A stretch of 64,000 bases of DNA from Lutimonas vermicola (GTDB lineage Bacteria > Bacteroidota > Bacteroidia > Flavobacteriales > Flavobacteriaceae), in NCBI RefSeq assembly GCF_038433205.1, contig NZ_JBCDNA010000002.1, positions 868,001 through 932,000 of the forward strand, given 5' to 3'. Every line of letters starts with the position of its first letter. The stretch's first letter is position 1. Below are positions 18,067-25,868 of the stretch, in pieces. Below the pieces are notes generated by a model, which ran no database searches, was not told the origin of the DNA, and worked only from the letters and a program-made list of their open reading frames with translations. The position numbers were made by a program, and so were the translations under genes.

Positions 18067-19170
18067 AGTATTTATATAGTCCTCTAAATATTGGTGTAAT
18101 CCTTTTTCTGGATTATTGAGTAGATCTTCTTTATACTCAATTTTCAGTTCATCTAAAAGGCGCATTATATTAAAACCAATAGTGTAATGATAGTCGGTTG
18201 GACCCGCATAGACTAAGTAATTAAAAGCGCTATTTTCCAAATCAATTTCTTCAAATTCCGAAAAAGATTTAAACTTTGGATCGTTTAGGATCGTTGGAGC
18301 ATCAGTATTGTTGAAGTAGCTTTTAAGGATAAACATACTGCGATACTCAATGTATCTAGCCGATCCTTCCTGGATGACATAATAGTTTTCTACCTGTTCA
18401 AGATGTGGATGTTCTGAACCGTATTTAGTAATCCGCTTTTCTCTCTGTCCCAGGAATGATGTAATTAAAGAGTCGCGATTATCTTTATTCCCCTCTGAAA
18501 TGGCTTTCATTAGAATTTTGTTTTCATTTTGAATCAGGGTTAAGAATTGCTCGTCTTCCTGACACAGGGCTACCAAGTTTCTGGAGTCAAAAGGCAAAAT
18601 TCCAATTACAGAATTAGCGTATTTTCTGTAATTCTTATTGTTGTATTGATAATGATGAAACATTTCGTGAATAACCATGGTAGACCACATTTCTGTGCTT
18701 TCTACAGAAGGAATGTATTTACCAATTTCTTCCACAGAAGAATATTGTTCTACAGGATTTTTAAAGAAGAGCTCTGAAGAATCCTTTTCGTTGAAACTGA
18801 TCATTACTTCCATGTGATAAGGAATGCTGTCAGTTCTTCCTGACAGCCAATAATTATCACTGTATTTTTTGGAGTTGTGCAATTTATTAATCACAGATGA
18901 ATCCGGAAAGAATACTTCGGCCCGGTCTTCATTGAAGTAAATTAGAGTTCCTTCATTGTTTTTAGCGCCAAAGTCTGACCAGGTATTTTCAGCAACAGAT
19001 TTTTTCAGGTTTAAAACGAAAGAAATTCTTCGGGTCGACAAACTATCAGGTAAATCAAAATGATTCTCTGATTTACTACTTTCAATACTTGTCTGAGAAT
19101 CATTTTTTTGATTCTGGCATGCTGTTGTGAGAATGCAAACGCCAGCTATTATTAAAAGTTTTATTTTCAT
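18049..19170 (-). CDS. Lipoprotein with HExxH metalloprotease motif
   Basis: 373 aa. Lipobox LTTAC (Cys 18). A zinc-protease motif HEMFHHYQ is visible near residue 167, so a peptidase role outside the cytoplasm is likely; the family was not recognised. The remaining sequence is mixed helix with a late YxxYxxG stretch (LVYAGPTDYHYTIGF). Its C-terminus (LPDNS and stop) is encoded inside the attC-like palindrome, which is typical of genes caught tightly in a cassette. Confidence 0.7.
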   Translation of the reverse strand: MKIKLLIIAGVCILTTACQNQKNDSQTSIESSKSENHFDLPDSLSTRRISFVLNLKKSVAENTWSDFGAKNNEGTLIYFNEDRAEVFFPDSSVINKLHNSKKYSDNYWLSGRTDSIPYHMEVMISFNEKDSSELFFKNPVEQYSSVEEIGKYIPSVESTEMWSTMVIHEMFHHYQYNNKNYRKYANSVIGILPFDSRNLVALCQEDEQFLTLIQNENKILMKAISEGNKDNRDSLITSFLGQREKRITKYGSEHPHLEQVENYYVIQEGSARYIEYRSMFILKSYFNNTDAPTILNDPKFKSFSEFEEIDLENSAFNYLVYAGPTDYHYTIGFNIMRLLDELKIEYKEDLLNNPEKGLHQYLEDYINTLPDNS

Positions 19171-19182
19171 TGAGTTCTATTT

Positions 19183-19236
19183 TACCTAACGTCAGTATAT
19201 GAGCCGTTTTAATGGCTTATATACAATGTTGTAGTC
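19183..19236 (-). repeat. attC-like cassette junction (compact)
   Basis: 54 bp: TACCTAACGTCAGTATATGA ... TATATACAATGTTGTAGTC. TATATGAGCC pairs with GGCTTATATA across an 8-base loop. Almost the same core as 45048-45100. Confidence 0.8.
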
Positions 19237-19239
19237 AGT

Positions 19240-20151
19240 TTATTTTTTGTTCAGTAAATAAATTGCATCTGCAAATTTTTCTCCTAAATCTATGTAACCA
19301 TTGCTGTCGTAGTGCCAAGCATCGTAGTAATTATATTGTTGCGTACTCCTCACAATCGTGACGTTTTGTTCTTTACGTGCAAATTTTTCTTGAGCATACT
19401 GAACAAGTTCACCATATTTGTACATCTTTCCTGTCTTATTATTCCCCGAGTCTGATATTTTACCAATAACTATTGGAAGATCATCTTTATGCAGTGCGGC
19501 ACGCACAAGATCCATTAAACGTTTTAAATTCCCGTAGTATCGAAAAGCAATCTCCTCCCTTAAAGCATCACTTTCACCTTGCATCCAAATTATGCCGGAT
19601 GGAATAAAATAATCCTCAACTCCATTATTATCAATGTCGTTGACATCCATTGCCATATCAACAGTTCTCAAAAAGTGATCGTATTGATTGATTCCGTTTT
19701 TACCTTTAAAATCTGGTTCCCATGAACCATATCTTCCTGCTGCTAAGCTGTCTATAGAAGTACCACCTCTTGAATATTTTATTATGGCAATTTTCTCATT
19801 TGGATAGTATTCTTGGAGTTTTTTTGCAAAAGAAAGTTCCACTCCAAAAAAGTCTGACAGTTTTTTTTCTTTCCCGTCGGACGAGAATTCCCAACCATGA
19901 CCAGGAAGCAGTTTAGTCCATATGCCCAATCCACCAGTTTCATCTCCATCAGGGGCAGGGTTACCATGAAAAATCCATACATTGTTGAGATTAGAGGTTA
20001 TTGAATCTGGCAATTCAGCATTCTTGCCGAACCCATCCATGTTTGATTGACCTCCTAAATAGAAAACTCTAATTGAATCCCTTTCGGTTTGCTGACAAAT
20101 TCCGATCAACGGAAAAAGTAATGCGATAAATGTTAATGCTGTTCGGTTCAT
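19240..20151 (-). CDS. Exported SASA-type carbohydrate acetylesterase
   Basis: 303 aa with signal peptide ending IGICQQ. Block I GGQSNM (about 33-38) gives the nucleophile serine, WMQGESDA (about 186-193) is the conserved middle block, and DAWHYDSNGY near the C-terminus supplies the D-x-x-H pair. This is the sialate O-acetylesterase/CE6 acetylxylan esterase fold. It should de-acetylate an extracellular polysaccharide or sialic acid. Single-gene cassette between 19183-19236 and 20164-20297. Confidence 0.88.
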   Translation of the reverse strand: MNRTALTFIALLFPLIGICQQTERDSIRVFYLGGQSNMDGFGKNAELPDSITSNLNNVWIFHGNPAPDGDETGGLGIWTKLLPGHGWEFSSDGKEKKLSDFFGVELSFAKKLQEYYPNEKIAIIKYSRGGTSIDSLAAGRYGSWEPDFKGKNGINQYDHFLRTVDMAMDVNDIDNNGVEDYFIPSGIIWMQGESDALREEIAFRYYGNLKRLMDLVRAALHKDDLPIVIGKISDSGNNKTGKMYKYGELVQYAQEKFARKEQNVTIVRSTQQYNYYDAWHYDSNGYIDLGEKFADAIYLLNKK

Positions 20152-20163
20152 GATTTTTTAATT

Positions 20164-20297
20164 GGTTATAACGTTCAAGTATAAGCGCAGTGCGGAATTT
20201 GAAATACTTCACTTCCGCTCTAAGCCCCATGTTTGTTAATACTCTGTTCGTTCAATTTAAGCAATTTATTCTGCGTTATGCTTATACAGTGTTGTGC
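20164..20297 (-). repeat. attC-like cassette junction
   Basis: Left arm GGTTATAACGTTCAAGTATAAGCGCAG, here split: GGTTATAACG, then GTATAAGCGCAG; right arm CTGCGTTATGCTTATAC then GTGTTGTGC. GTATAAGC/GCTTATAC and CGCAG/CTGCG pair with a small bulge. The end of the 20266 gene is inside. Confidence 0.75.
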
Positions 20298-21684
20298 AAC
20301 GTTTTATTTTATCATTTAAAATTTCCATCTCTGGGTTCAGTTTTAATGCCTTTTTGTAAGCCAAAATAGCATTTTTATAATCTTTCAACTGCTCAAGGTT
20401 TTGCCCCTTTAAATCGTATACTTCCCAATCTTCCGGTAATTCTTGTACCATAATATCACTTAGCTGTGTGCTAATTGAATAGTTACCTTTTCCAAAATGA
20501 TAACGCTCTAACCAGTATATGTCAATTATATTGTTAGGATAATTCTTGCTTTTTAAATTATCAAATATACTGACAATACTATCTTTATTTCCTGCATCTA
20601 TATCGTCTGCTAATTCATATGCAATTGTACGTTCAGGACGATTTAGTTTGAAAGTAGGATAAAGGATATTAATTCCAAGATCATCAACCACATTCACCGA
20701 GTTAGAAAGCACTACAACTCCAAGCTCTGTATTTCTATTGTAACCAACAAATGATATAAAACCGCCTGTGCCACCATTATGCAATAAAATTTTAGTTGTG
20801 CTATCTGGTTTTAGTACAAACCATCCTTCCTGATAAAAAAGCTTATCCTTTCCTAGGTCAGGTACTCTTGTTTGAAAGGGTTTTTGTAAGGAATCTGAAA
20901 TAAATAGTGGGTTATTTTGCTTTTGGTACATTAAATAGCTTAAAAGGTCTCTAGTATTACTAACTAAACCACCAGCATACCTGCTAGGGCCAGTAAAATC
21001 CCAATTACTATTTGAAGTACCAATATTAGTGGGTTGTGCAATCTTCTGGTTTTCTTCAGTTGGTACTGAAAGTAACGTGTTGTCCATCCCTATATCATGC
21101 AAAAGTCCACCCATTAAATTATCATAAGTTTTTCCTGAAACTTTTTCAATGGTTCGACCAAGTATTGAATAGCCAAAATTAGAATAGCTCCAAAAGTTGG
21201 AAGTATCCGGATTTAAATCCTGCAATTCTTCTTTTAAAATTTCATTGGAATAGCCATTAAAAGGGTTTAACCAATTATGAGGGGAAAACTGATTGGATAA
21301 TCGAGGAACGCCAGCAATATGATTTAGCAAGTCATAAGGTGTAATACTATCTAATTTTGGATTTTCGATGTCAATAAAAAAGGCAGATAAAGGTTTTTTC
21401 AAAGAGTCTTTCAGGTAGATACTTGCAAGGTTGGCTGTGAAAGTCTTTGTAACAGAACCAATTTCGTAAAGGGTTAAACTATCAGGTTGCTTTTTATTAT
21501 TATCAAAGTAACCGTACCCATAAAACTCGGTAGTTCCATCAGGCAATAAAATACCAATAGAAAAGCTCGGGTTTATTTCAAGTTCTACTCGCCTTTTAAT
21601 CTCACTTTCTAATTCTTCTGTTATTACTTGTCCAACAAGATTATTAGAAATCAAGATCAGTAAAACGCAGTAGATATATTTCAT
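20266..21684 (-). CDS. Exported serine hydrolase (beta-lactamase/PBP-like) with TPR tail
   Basis: 472 aa from ATG 21684, which opens a signal peptide (MKYIYCVLLILIS); the extension to 21756 translates the palindrome. Motifs: SVTK (nucleophile), YSNFG (second motif) and HNGGTGG (third). A C-terminal TPR-like stretch (NLEQLKDYKNAILAYKKALK) follows. The last ten codons (TTLYKHNAE) are written in the attC-like site. Similar domain plan to the partial gene at 1-876 and TPR tail like 5519-6691. Substrate unknown. Confidence 0.85.
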   Translation of the reverse strand: MKYIYCVLLILISNNLVGQVITEELESEIKRRVELEINPSFSIGILLPDGTTEFYGYGYFDNNKKQPDSLTLYEIGSVTKTFTANLASIYLKDSLKKPLSAFFIDIENPKLDSITPYDLLNHIAGVPRLSNQFSPHNWLNPFNGYSNEILKEELQDLNPDTSNFWSYSNFGYSILGRTIEKVSGKTYDNLMGGLLHDIGMDNTLLSVPTEENQKIAQPTNIGTSNSNWDFTGPSRYAGGLVSNTRDLLSYLMYQKQNNPLFISDSLQKPFQTRVPDLGKDKLFYQEGWFVLKPDSTTKILLHNGGTGGFISFVGYNRNTELGVVVLSNSVNVVDDLGINILYPTFKLNRPERTIAYELADDIDAGNKDSIVSIFDNLKSKNYPNNIIDIYWLERYHFGKGNYSISTQLSDIMVQELPEDWEVYDLKGQNLEQLKDYKNAILAYKKALKLNPEMEILNDKIKRCTTLYKHNAE

Positions 21685-21701
21685 TTTTTTCTCTCTAATG
21701 T

Positions 21702-21770
21702 TGCACAACGTCCCCGATATGGGGCGTGCTGACTGAACAGGAAGCATGATCGTCATATCGATTGTTGTAC
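21702..21770 (-). repeat. attC-like cassette junction
   Basis: TGCACAACGTCCCCGATATGGG ... shortened here: left arm TGCACAACG..CGATATG, right arm CATATCG.ATTGTTGTACA. CGATATG pairs with CATATCG; TGCACAAC with GTTGTACA. Middle contains GCGTGCTGA/GAAGCATGA. Confidence 0.78.
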
Positions 21771-21781
21771 ATAGTTTTAAA

Positions 21782-22201
21782 CTATTGATTAACTTTTTTC
21801 TGTGCCTTGTTTAAGTAAATAAACACACCTAAGTAAAACAAAAAGAAGAACCAATCATTGGGCCCATAAATGGTATAGAAAATTCCAGCCATGGTATCTT
21901 GTTCATAGACACTTGAAAGGTCATTATCCAACAACCACTTAGTCCAGACAAAACCGTAAATGAATTTTTCAATAACAAATGCTCCAATAACCCATTTAAG
22001 CTTTTCCCATTTAGGAGCCATTGCTATAAATACCAAACCCCATACAGTTAGCATGAGCAATCCAAAATTAGACATAACAACAGGGTCAGCTTCATTAATA
22101 ACCTTATTGCTGAAAAATTTAGAAAAGATTAATACGCCACCGATGTTCATTATCCCCGATAAGTACATCCCCTTTTTAATAAGTCCTTTATTCAATTTCA
22201 T
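21782..22201 (-). CDS. Small integral membrane protein, unknown
   Basis: 139 aa with four predicted membrane helices (about 13-30, 43-61, 68-88, 112-132) and a basic N-terminus (MKLNKGLIKKG). No family recognised. Charged loop WTKWLLDNDLSSVYEQD lies between helices 3 and 4. A single-gene cassette between 21702-21770 and 22223-22384. Confidence 0.6.
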   Translation of the reverse strand: MKLNKGLIKKGMYLSGIMNIGGVLIFSKFFSNKVINEADPVVMSNFGLLMLTVWGLVFIAMAPKWEKLKWVIGAFVIEKFIYGFVWTKWLLDNDLSSVYEQDTMAGIFYTIYGPNDWFFFLFYLGVFIYLNKAQKKVNQ

Positions 22202-22222
22202 TATTATTTATTTTTTTAATTA

Positions 22223-22384
22223 TGTACAACGGTTTTGTGTATAATGCGTTGCGTGTTTAAGCAACTAATTTAATAAATAAAAGCTGGCTTTTGCTGTAGC
22301 TAAATCTGGATTGCCTTATGATGAAACTTATGTATCGAATTTAAGTTAATTTCCTTTGGATTTTAACTCAGTTCTTTGTTGTGC
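22223..22384 (-). repeat. attC-like cassette junction, variant right arm
   Basis: Left end TGTACAACGGTTTTGTGTAT, right end GTTCTTTGTTGTGC preceded by AATTTCCTTTGGATTTTAAC. The left half is of the TAATGCGTTGCG type; the right half is the variant arm shared with 16931-17080. Confidence 0.55.
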
Positions 22385-22389
22385 TTTCG

Positions 22390-23139
22390 TTATTTTTGAT
22401 TTAATTCTAGATTGATTTTATCGATCAGTATTTTGGATTCATTTTGAAACTCTTTTAATTTTGGGGCATATAATCGAAATAGTGTCATACGAAATGTCGC
22501 TACTCTATTTCTGAAATCTTGAGAGCTGATAGCGTAGTCCACAAAATCTTCAGTTATAACGTCATCGACATAGTCTGGCCACCATGAGTAAGTAGATTTC
22601 CAATGGGTATAGTTCTCTTTTAATTCCTCTGAAAGGAAATCTTGATCTAGTTTAATTTCCAAAAGGTTGGTCTTGTAAAAATTTGATATTTCTGAATCTA
22701 AATCGTTTGTTAGATTATTTTCTGTTAAGATGATGTTTTTCAGCAATTCATATCCGCGGGTTTGTATTGAAAAATCTGGATAACCAGTCATCATATTAGT
22801 AGCAGCTGGATGAGTTAAAAGATATTCCTTAGTAAGGGTTTTCGATATTACCTTATCCAAAACACCTTCTCTTTTTTTAAGATTGAACAAGATGGAATCA
22901 ATCTCTATATAATCTTTTTCTAAATCATTAATGATTATATTATAAACTACTTTAAGATTTTGTTTTTGTTTTCGGCTTTCGTTCCAATTATTAATTTGTA
23001 ATGCAATCAAAATTCCAATAACAACAAGTACTATTTCTCCAATTGCGTATTTAAAATACCTGCCTGCCGGCAAGGCAGGCTTCCCAGTTTTACCTTCCGC
23101 GAGTAAGTTTTGTCTGATGTGTCTAAAGAACTTGATCAT
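22390..23139 (-). CDS. DUF6090 family membrane protein with in-frame palindrome
   Basis: 249 aa. Constant anchor MIKFFRHIRQNLLAEGKTG, then seven extra residues between TGK and YFKYAIGE caused by a 21-bp palindrome (KPALPAG), then the membrane helix VLVVIGILIALQINNWNE. The C-terminal domain (TGYPDFSIQTRG, ITEDFVDYAISSQDF) is a diverged sister of the plus-strand copy at 60532-61269 (YGFPDITLNMRG). The start ATG follows a truncated tail of the leader element (ACAAAAGGT) directly against the cassette end. Function of DUF6090 unknown. Confidence 0.85.
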   Translation of the reverse strand: MIKFFRHIRQNLLAEGKTGKPALPAGRYFKYAIGEIVLVVIGILIALQINNWNESRKQKQNLKVVYNIIINDLEKDYIEIDSILFNLKKREGVLDKVISKTLTKEYLLTHPAATNMMTGYPDFSIQTRGYELLKNIILTENNLTNDLDSEISNFYKTNLLEIKLDQDFLSEELKENYTHWKSTYSWWPDYVDDVITEDFVDYAISSQDFRNRVATFRMTLFRLYAPKLKEFQNESKILIDKINLELNQK

Positions 23140-23173
23140 ACCTTTTGTTTTTAGTCATATTTGATTTTTTATT

Positions 23174-23304
23174 GTGCCTAACGGTTAGTATATGAAAAGC
23201 AGGCGATTTCGTAGCACTAAACTTTCGGTTAAGGACAACGTTTTATAAGAGTCATAATGCTTTATTTTAATGATACTTAGCCTGTTTTTTTATACACATC
23301 TTAT
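23174..23304 (-). repeat. attC-like cassette junction, degenerate right end
   Basis: Left arm GTGCCTAACGGTTAGTATATG, AAAAGCAGGCG; right arm GCCTGTTTTTTTATACACAT. AAAAGCAGGC pairs with GCCTGTTTTT and TATA blocks follow; the expected GTT-type end is weak. Confidence 0.6.
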
Positions 23305-23325
23305 GTTTGTAATATCTATATTCCA

Positions 23326-24075
23326 TTAATTGTATTTTACATCTATATACTCCAGAATTATTTCTGCTTTACTTTGGACAGAAGTAAATTTGCCTTCAAA
23401 ATAATAAGCTGTGCTTCCAATAAATCTGCATAATGGTAAAATTCGGCTGTCCTCAAAAATGGAATTATACACTTCTGAACCAGGAGCATTCGGTGAGTTA
23501 GTCGGAAAAAATTTGCGGTGTTCTGTGTCACTAAAGAGTTCATATTTTAGCTTTCGAAGCTCTAGCCTAGCAGGGTTTCCTGAATTTGTGAAATTAGTTA
23601 CTACATCATTATAATTTTTATAATAATCTTGAAGTAATTTTAAAAGCTTAGAATCAGGAAATTCAGATACAACTCCAGAGGAATTAAGAAAACTCCAAGT
23701 ATTTGAACTTTCGGAAATAATTGGAGTAGTAGTAAATGAATTAAAATCCATTATAAATTTCAGCGAATCATCAATGAATTTATTTTCAGATTCCAATATT
23801 GGTATTATGTTTTTTGCTGCCGCAATCTGATTATGTAAAGACTTATTAACTTTTTGAATATCAAAAATATCGGCTTGAATATCTTTTGCAATTGATTTGA
23901 TATTAGTAATCAATAAAGCCTTTTTCTTATTCTCCTCATTCCAATTATTAATCTGAAGCGCAATAAGAATTCCAATCACCACCAATAGTATTTCACCAAT
24001 AGCATATTTAAAATATTTGCCTGTTTTATTTTCCATAAGCAGGTTTTGTCTAATGTGTCTAAAGAACTTGATCAT
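23326..24075 (-). CDS. DUF6090 family membrane protein
   Basis: 249 aa from ATG 24075; an upstream GTG in frame is part of the leader and is rejected. Anchor MIKFFRHIRQNLLMENKTG then KYFKYAIGEILLVVIGILIA and a variable C-terminal domain that lacks the common LKxxGxxLIxND core, reading WSFLNSSGVVSEFPDSKL instead. The 80-bp leader element with hairpin lies directly upstream (24076-24155). Array 2 cassette between 23174-23304 and 24198-24330. Confidence 0.85.
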   Translation of the reverse strand: MIKFFRHIRQNLLMENKTGKYFKYAIGEILLVVIGILIALQINNWNEENKKKALLITNIKSIAKDIQADIFDIQKVNKSLHNQIAAAKNIIPILESENKFIDDSLKFIMDFNSFTTTPIISESSNTWSFLNSSGVVSEFPDSKLLKLLQDYYKNYNDVVTNFTNSGNPARLELRKLKYELFSDTEHRKFFPTNSPNAPGSEVYNSIFEDSRILPLCRFIGSTAYYFEGKFTSVQSKAEIILEYIDVKYN

Positions 24076-24173
24076 ACCTTTTGTTTTTTCAGCCCACACA
24101 CCGCCTGGCTCCTCACTATCAAAGGTCTGGCAGACCTTTGCTTTCCGTTCGGCCCTCTAAATAATTTTATCAT
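24072..24173 (-). CDS. 33-codon leader ORF overlapping the DUF6090 start
   Basis: Starts MIKFF-R like DUF6090 itself, then leaves the family sequence at the inserted 80-bp element (GPNGKQRSGRP) and stops at TGA inside ATGA, so stop and the DUF6090 start overlap by one to four bases. The same ORF, same length (102 nt), precedes the copies at 34348, 40099 and 43846. Expression is unproven; the layout suggests reinitiation-coupled translation or a decayed start. Confidence 0.45.
   Translation of the reverse strand: MIKLFRGPNGKQRSARPLIVRSQAVCGLKKQKV
24076..24155 (-). repeat. 80-bp leader element with hairpin
   Basis: Inserted between two copies of the DUF6090 opening (ATGATAAAATT.TTTAGA and ATGATCAAGTTCTTTAGA). 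Contains a 10-bp perfect hairpin CAAAGGTCTG-G-CAGACCTTTG at 24120-24140 and a GAGCCAGGCGG segment. Length equals the copies at 35074, 40834, 44926 and the plus-strand 58280. Confidence 0.8.
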
Positions 24174-24197
24174 TGGTTAATGGTTGGTTATAATGAT

Positions 24198-24330
24198 GCA
24201 CAACGTTTAGAATATTAAAAGCAGGCGATTTGTAAGTACCATACTTTCGTTAAACCACAGAGTTAGATGCGAGCCAAAAACTTTATTTTATTATTGTTTC
24301 GCCTATTTTTCATATACATTGTTGTGTGCT
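24198..24330 (-). repeat. attC-like cassette junction
   Basis: Left end TGCACAACGTTTAGAATATT, AAAAGCAGGCG; right end TCGCCTATTTTTCATATACA then TTGTTGTGTGC. AAGCAGGCGA pairs with TCGCCTATTT imperfectly; long middle. Confidence 0.68.
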
Positions 24331-24337
24331 GCCTTTT

Positions 24338-25207
24338 TTATTTATCTGGTTCAATGTGTATCAAAACGTGTCCTAAATTTGGTATTTTATTTCGCAAATA
24401 GTCCTTTAAATTATGTGCAATATCGTGTCCTTCCTTAACGGAAATTTCTCCGTTAACTATTGCGTGTAAATCCACGTGGTATTTCGTTCCAGCTTTTCGG
24501 ATAAAACATTTTTCTGTTCCAAGTACACCTTTGACTTTTATTGATCCTTCTCGAATTTCTTCCAATAGGTCGTCATACAGATGTTCATCCATAATTTCTC
24601 CTAAAGCTGGTCTGAAAATCAAATAGCTATTGTAAAGAATAAAAGCAGAAGCGAATAAAGCTGCCCAATCATCAGCCGTTTCATATCCTTTACCAAAAAT
24701 GAGAGCGATAGAAATTCCGATAAATGCCATAATAGAAGTTATTGCATCACTTCTATGGTGCCAAGCATCTGCTTTAAGTGAAGAGCTATTGGTCTCTTTA
24801 CTTTTTTTAAGAACTATTCTAAAGGAGATTTCTTTCCATAAAATGATACAACCAAGCACAATTAACGTCCAGGGTTTAGGAACTTTATGAGGTGTTTGAA
24901 TATTTTGAATGCTTTCGTAGGCAATAATGGTTGCCGATGTTACAAGAAAAGCAACTACCAAGAACGTAATTAGTGGTTCAATTTTTCCGTGGCCGTATGG
25001 ATGATTTTCATCTGCTGGTCGTTTGGCGTATTTTAAACCAAATAGAACAAGTAGAGAAGAGAAAATATCAGTTGTTGATTCTATTGCATCCGCAATGAGT
25101 GCATATGAATTACCAAAGAAACCTGCAAGCCCTTTAATCAAAGCTAAACTGGTGTTTCCAATTATGCTAAAATATGTTGTTCGTATTGCAGATTGTTCGT
25201 TAGTCAT
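24338..25207 (-). CDS. Cation diffusion facilitator (CDF) family transporter
   Basis: 289 aa from ATG 25207; the longer open frame to 25330 translates the attC-like site. Six membrane helices in the inner membrane; helix 2 carries ALIADAIESTTD and helix 5 WHHRSDAITS, the two metal-site motifs (D/H-x-x-x-D) of CDF proteins. The C-terminal cytoplasmic domain (GEISVKEGHDIAHNLKDYLR) is the usual ferredoxin-like ACT-type fold. Exports divalent metals such as Zn or Fe in exchange for protons; metal not assignable. An intact housekeeping-type transporter as cassette cargo. Confidence 0.93.
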   Translation of the reverse strand: MTNEQSAIRTTYFSIIGNTSLALIKGLAGFFGNSYALIADAIESTTDIFSSLLVLFGLKYAKRPADENHPYGHGKIEPLITFLVVAFLVTSATIIAYESIQNIQTPHKVPKPWTLIVLGCIILWKEISFRIVLKKSKETNSSSLKADAWHHRSDAITSIMAFIGISIALIFGKGYETADDWAALFASAFILYNSYLIFRPALGEIMDEHLYDDLLEEIREGSIKVKGVLGTEKCFIRKAGTKYHVDLHAIVNGEISVKEGHDIAHNLKDYLRNKIPNLGHVLIHIEPDK

Positions 25208-25222
25208 TCGGATTTTTAGGTT

Positions 25223-25357
25223 GCACCCAACGTTTGGTGTATGATTAGTTGCGTGGGCAGCAACTAATTTAGTAAACAAATACTTGCCAGAGAAAATTCC
25301 GAAGGAATTTTCCAAATAAGCAACGACCAAAGCAATTAATTATACACGTTATTAGCC
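25223..25357 (-). repeat. attC-like cassette junction
   Basis: Left end GCACCCAACGTTTGGTGTAT, GATTAGTTGCG; right end GCAATTAATTATACACGTTATTAGCC. TTAGTTGC pairs with GCAATTAA and GTGTAT with TATACAC. A smaller inverted repeat AAAATTCC/GGAATTTT lies in the loop. Confidence 0.75.
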
Positions 25358-25555
25358 TTTCGTTATTTCTTTATTGATTAATTCAACCACTTTTTTGGCC
25401 CTTTGTTTATTTAATTCATTGTAATTATTGATTTGTAGAGCAATTAAGATACCAATTACTACAAGAATTATTTCGCCAATTGCGTAAAGCAGATACTTGC
25501 TGAATTTATTTTCAGTTAAGGTTTTTTGTCGAATTTTTCTAAAGAATTTTATCAT
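25352..25555 (-). CDS. Short DUF6090-type anchor protein, first cassette of array 2
   Basis: 67 aa: only the constant N-terminus (MIKFFRKIRQKTLTENKFSK), the membrane helix and a short basic tail ending in KKVVELINKEITKG. The C-terminal domain of the family is absent; the stop codon overlaps the GGCTAA box of the attC-like site, so truncation probably came with cassette formation. No leader element is present: the ATG with TTCTTTAGAAAAATTCGAC is the uninterrupted form. Confidence 0.7.
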   Translation of the reverse strand: MIKFFRKIRQKTLTENKFSKYLLYAIGEIILVVIGILIALQINNYNELNKQRAKKVVELINKEITKG

Positions 25556-25580
25556 TGGCTAGAGATTGGTCATAATGAAG

Positions 25581-25615
25581 GCTAACTAGTGTGTAAAGTG
25601 TAAATAGTGTTTATC
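25581..25615 (-). other. attI-like array head 2
   Basis: Gene-direction (minus) reading: GATAAACACTATTTACAC.. then ACACTAGTTAGCC and the first cassette. Same plan as heads 1, 3 and 4, with CTAGTT before the cassette; the palindrome arms are less perfect here. Confidence 0.6.
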
Positions 25616-25868
25616 TGTAATTACCCTCACCTTGTCTTACCCCTTGTTACCACTCATTTTTGATTCAATTAATACGTCAAAAAGTCGTCTTATTTTTGCA
25701 AAAAACAGCAAAATATTATTTAAAATTAATCCATGGTGGGTTGCTGGCAATTTTGTTCAAGGATAAATCTATATAAAAAATAATAATGTTCCTAGAATGA
25801 TTCCAAATAATCCAGAACAGGTCCAAACAAAAAACCTCAGTAAGGGGTTAAGTGAGAAGTGAGAAGTG
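25609..25868. repeat. 260-bp direct repeat, copy B
   Basis: Second copy of 7976-8235 with only scattered changes (for example AAGACG to AAGTCGTC). It covers the leader upstream of array head 2. The pair brackets about 17.6 kb in direct orientation. Confidence 0.85.
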
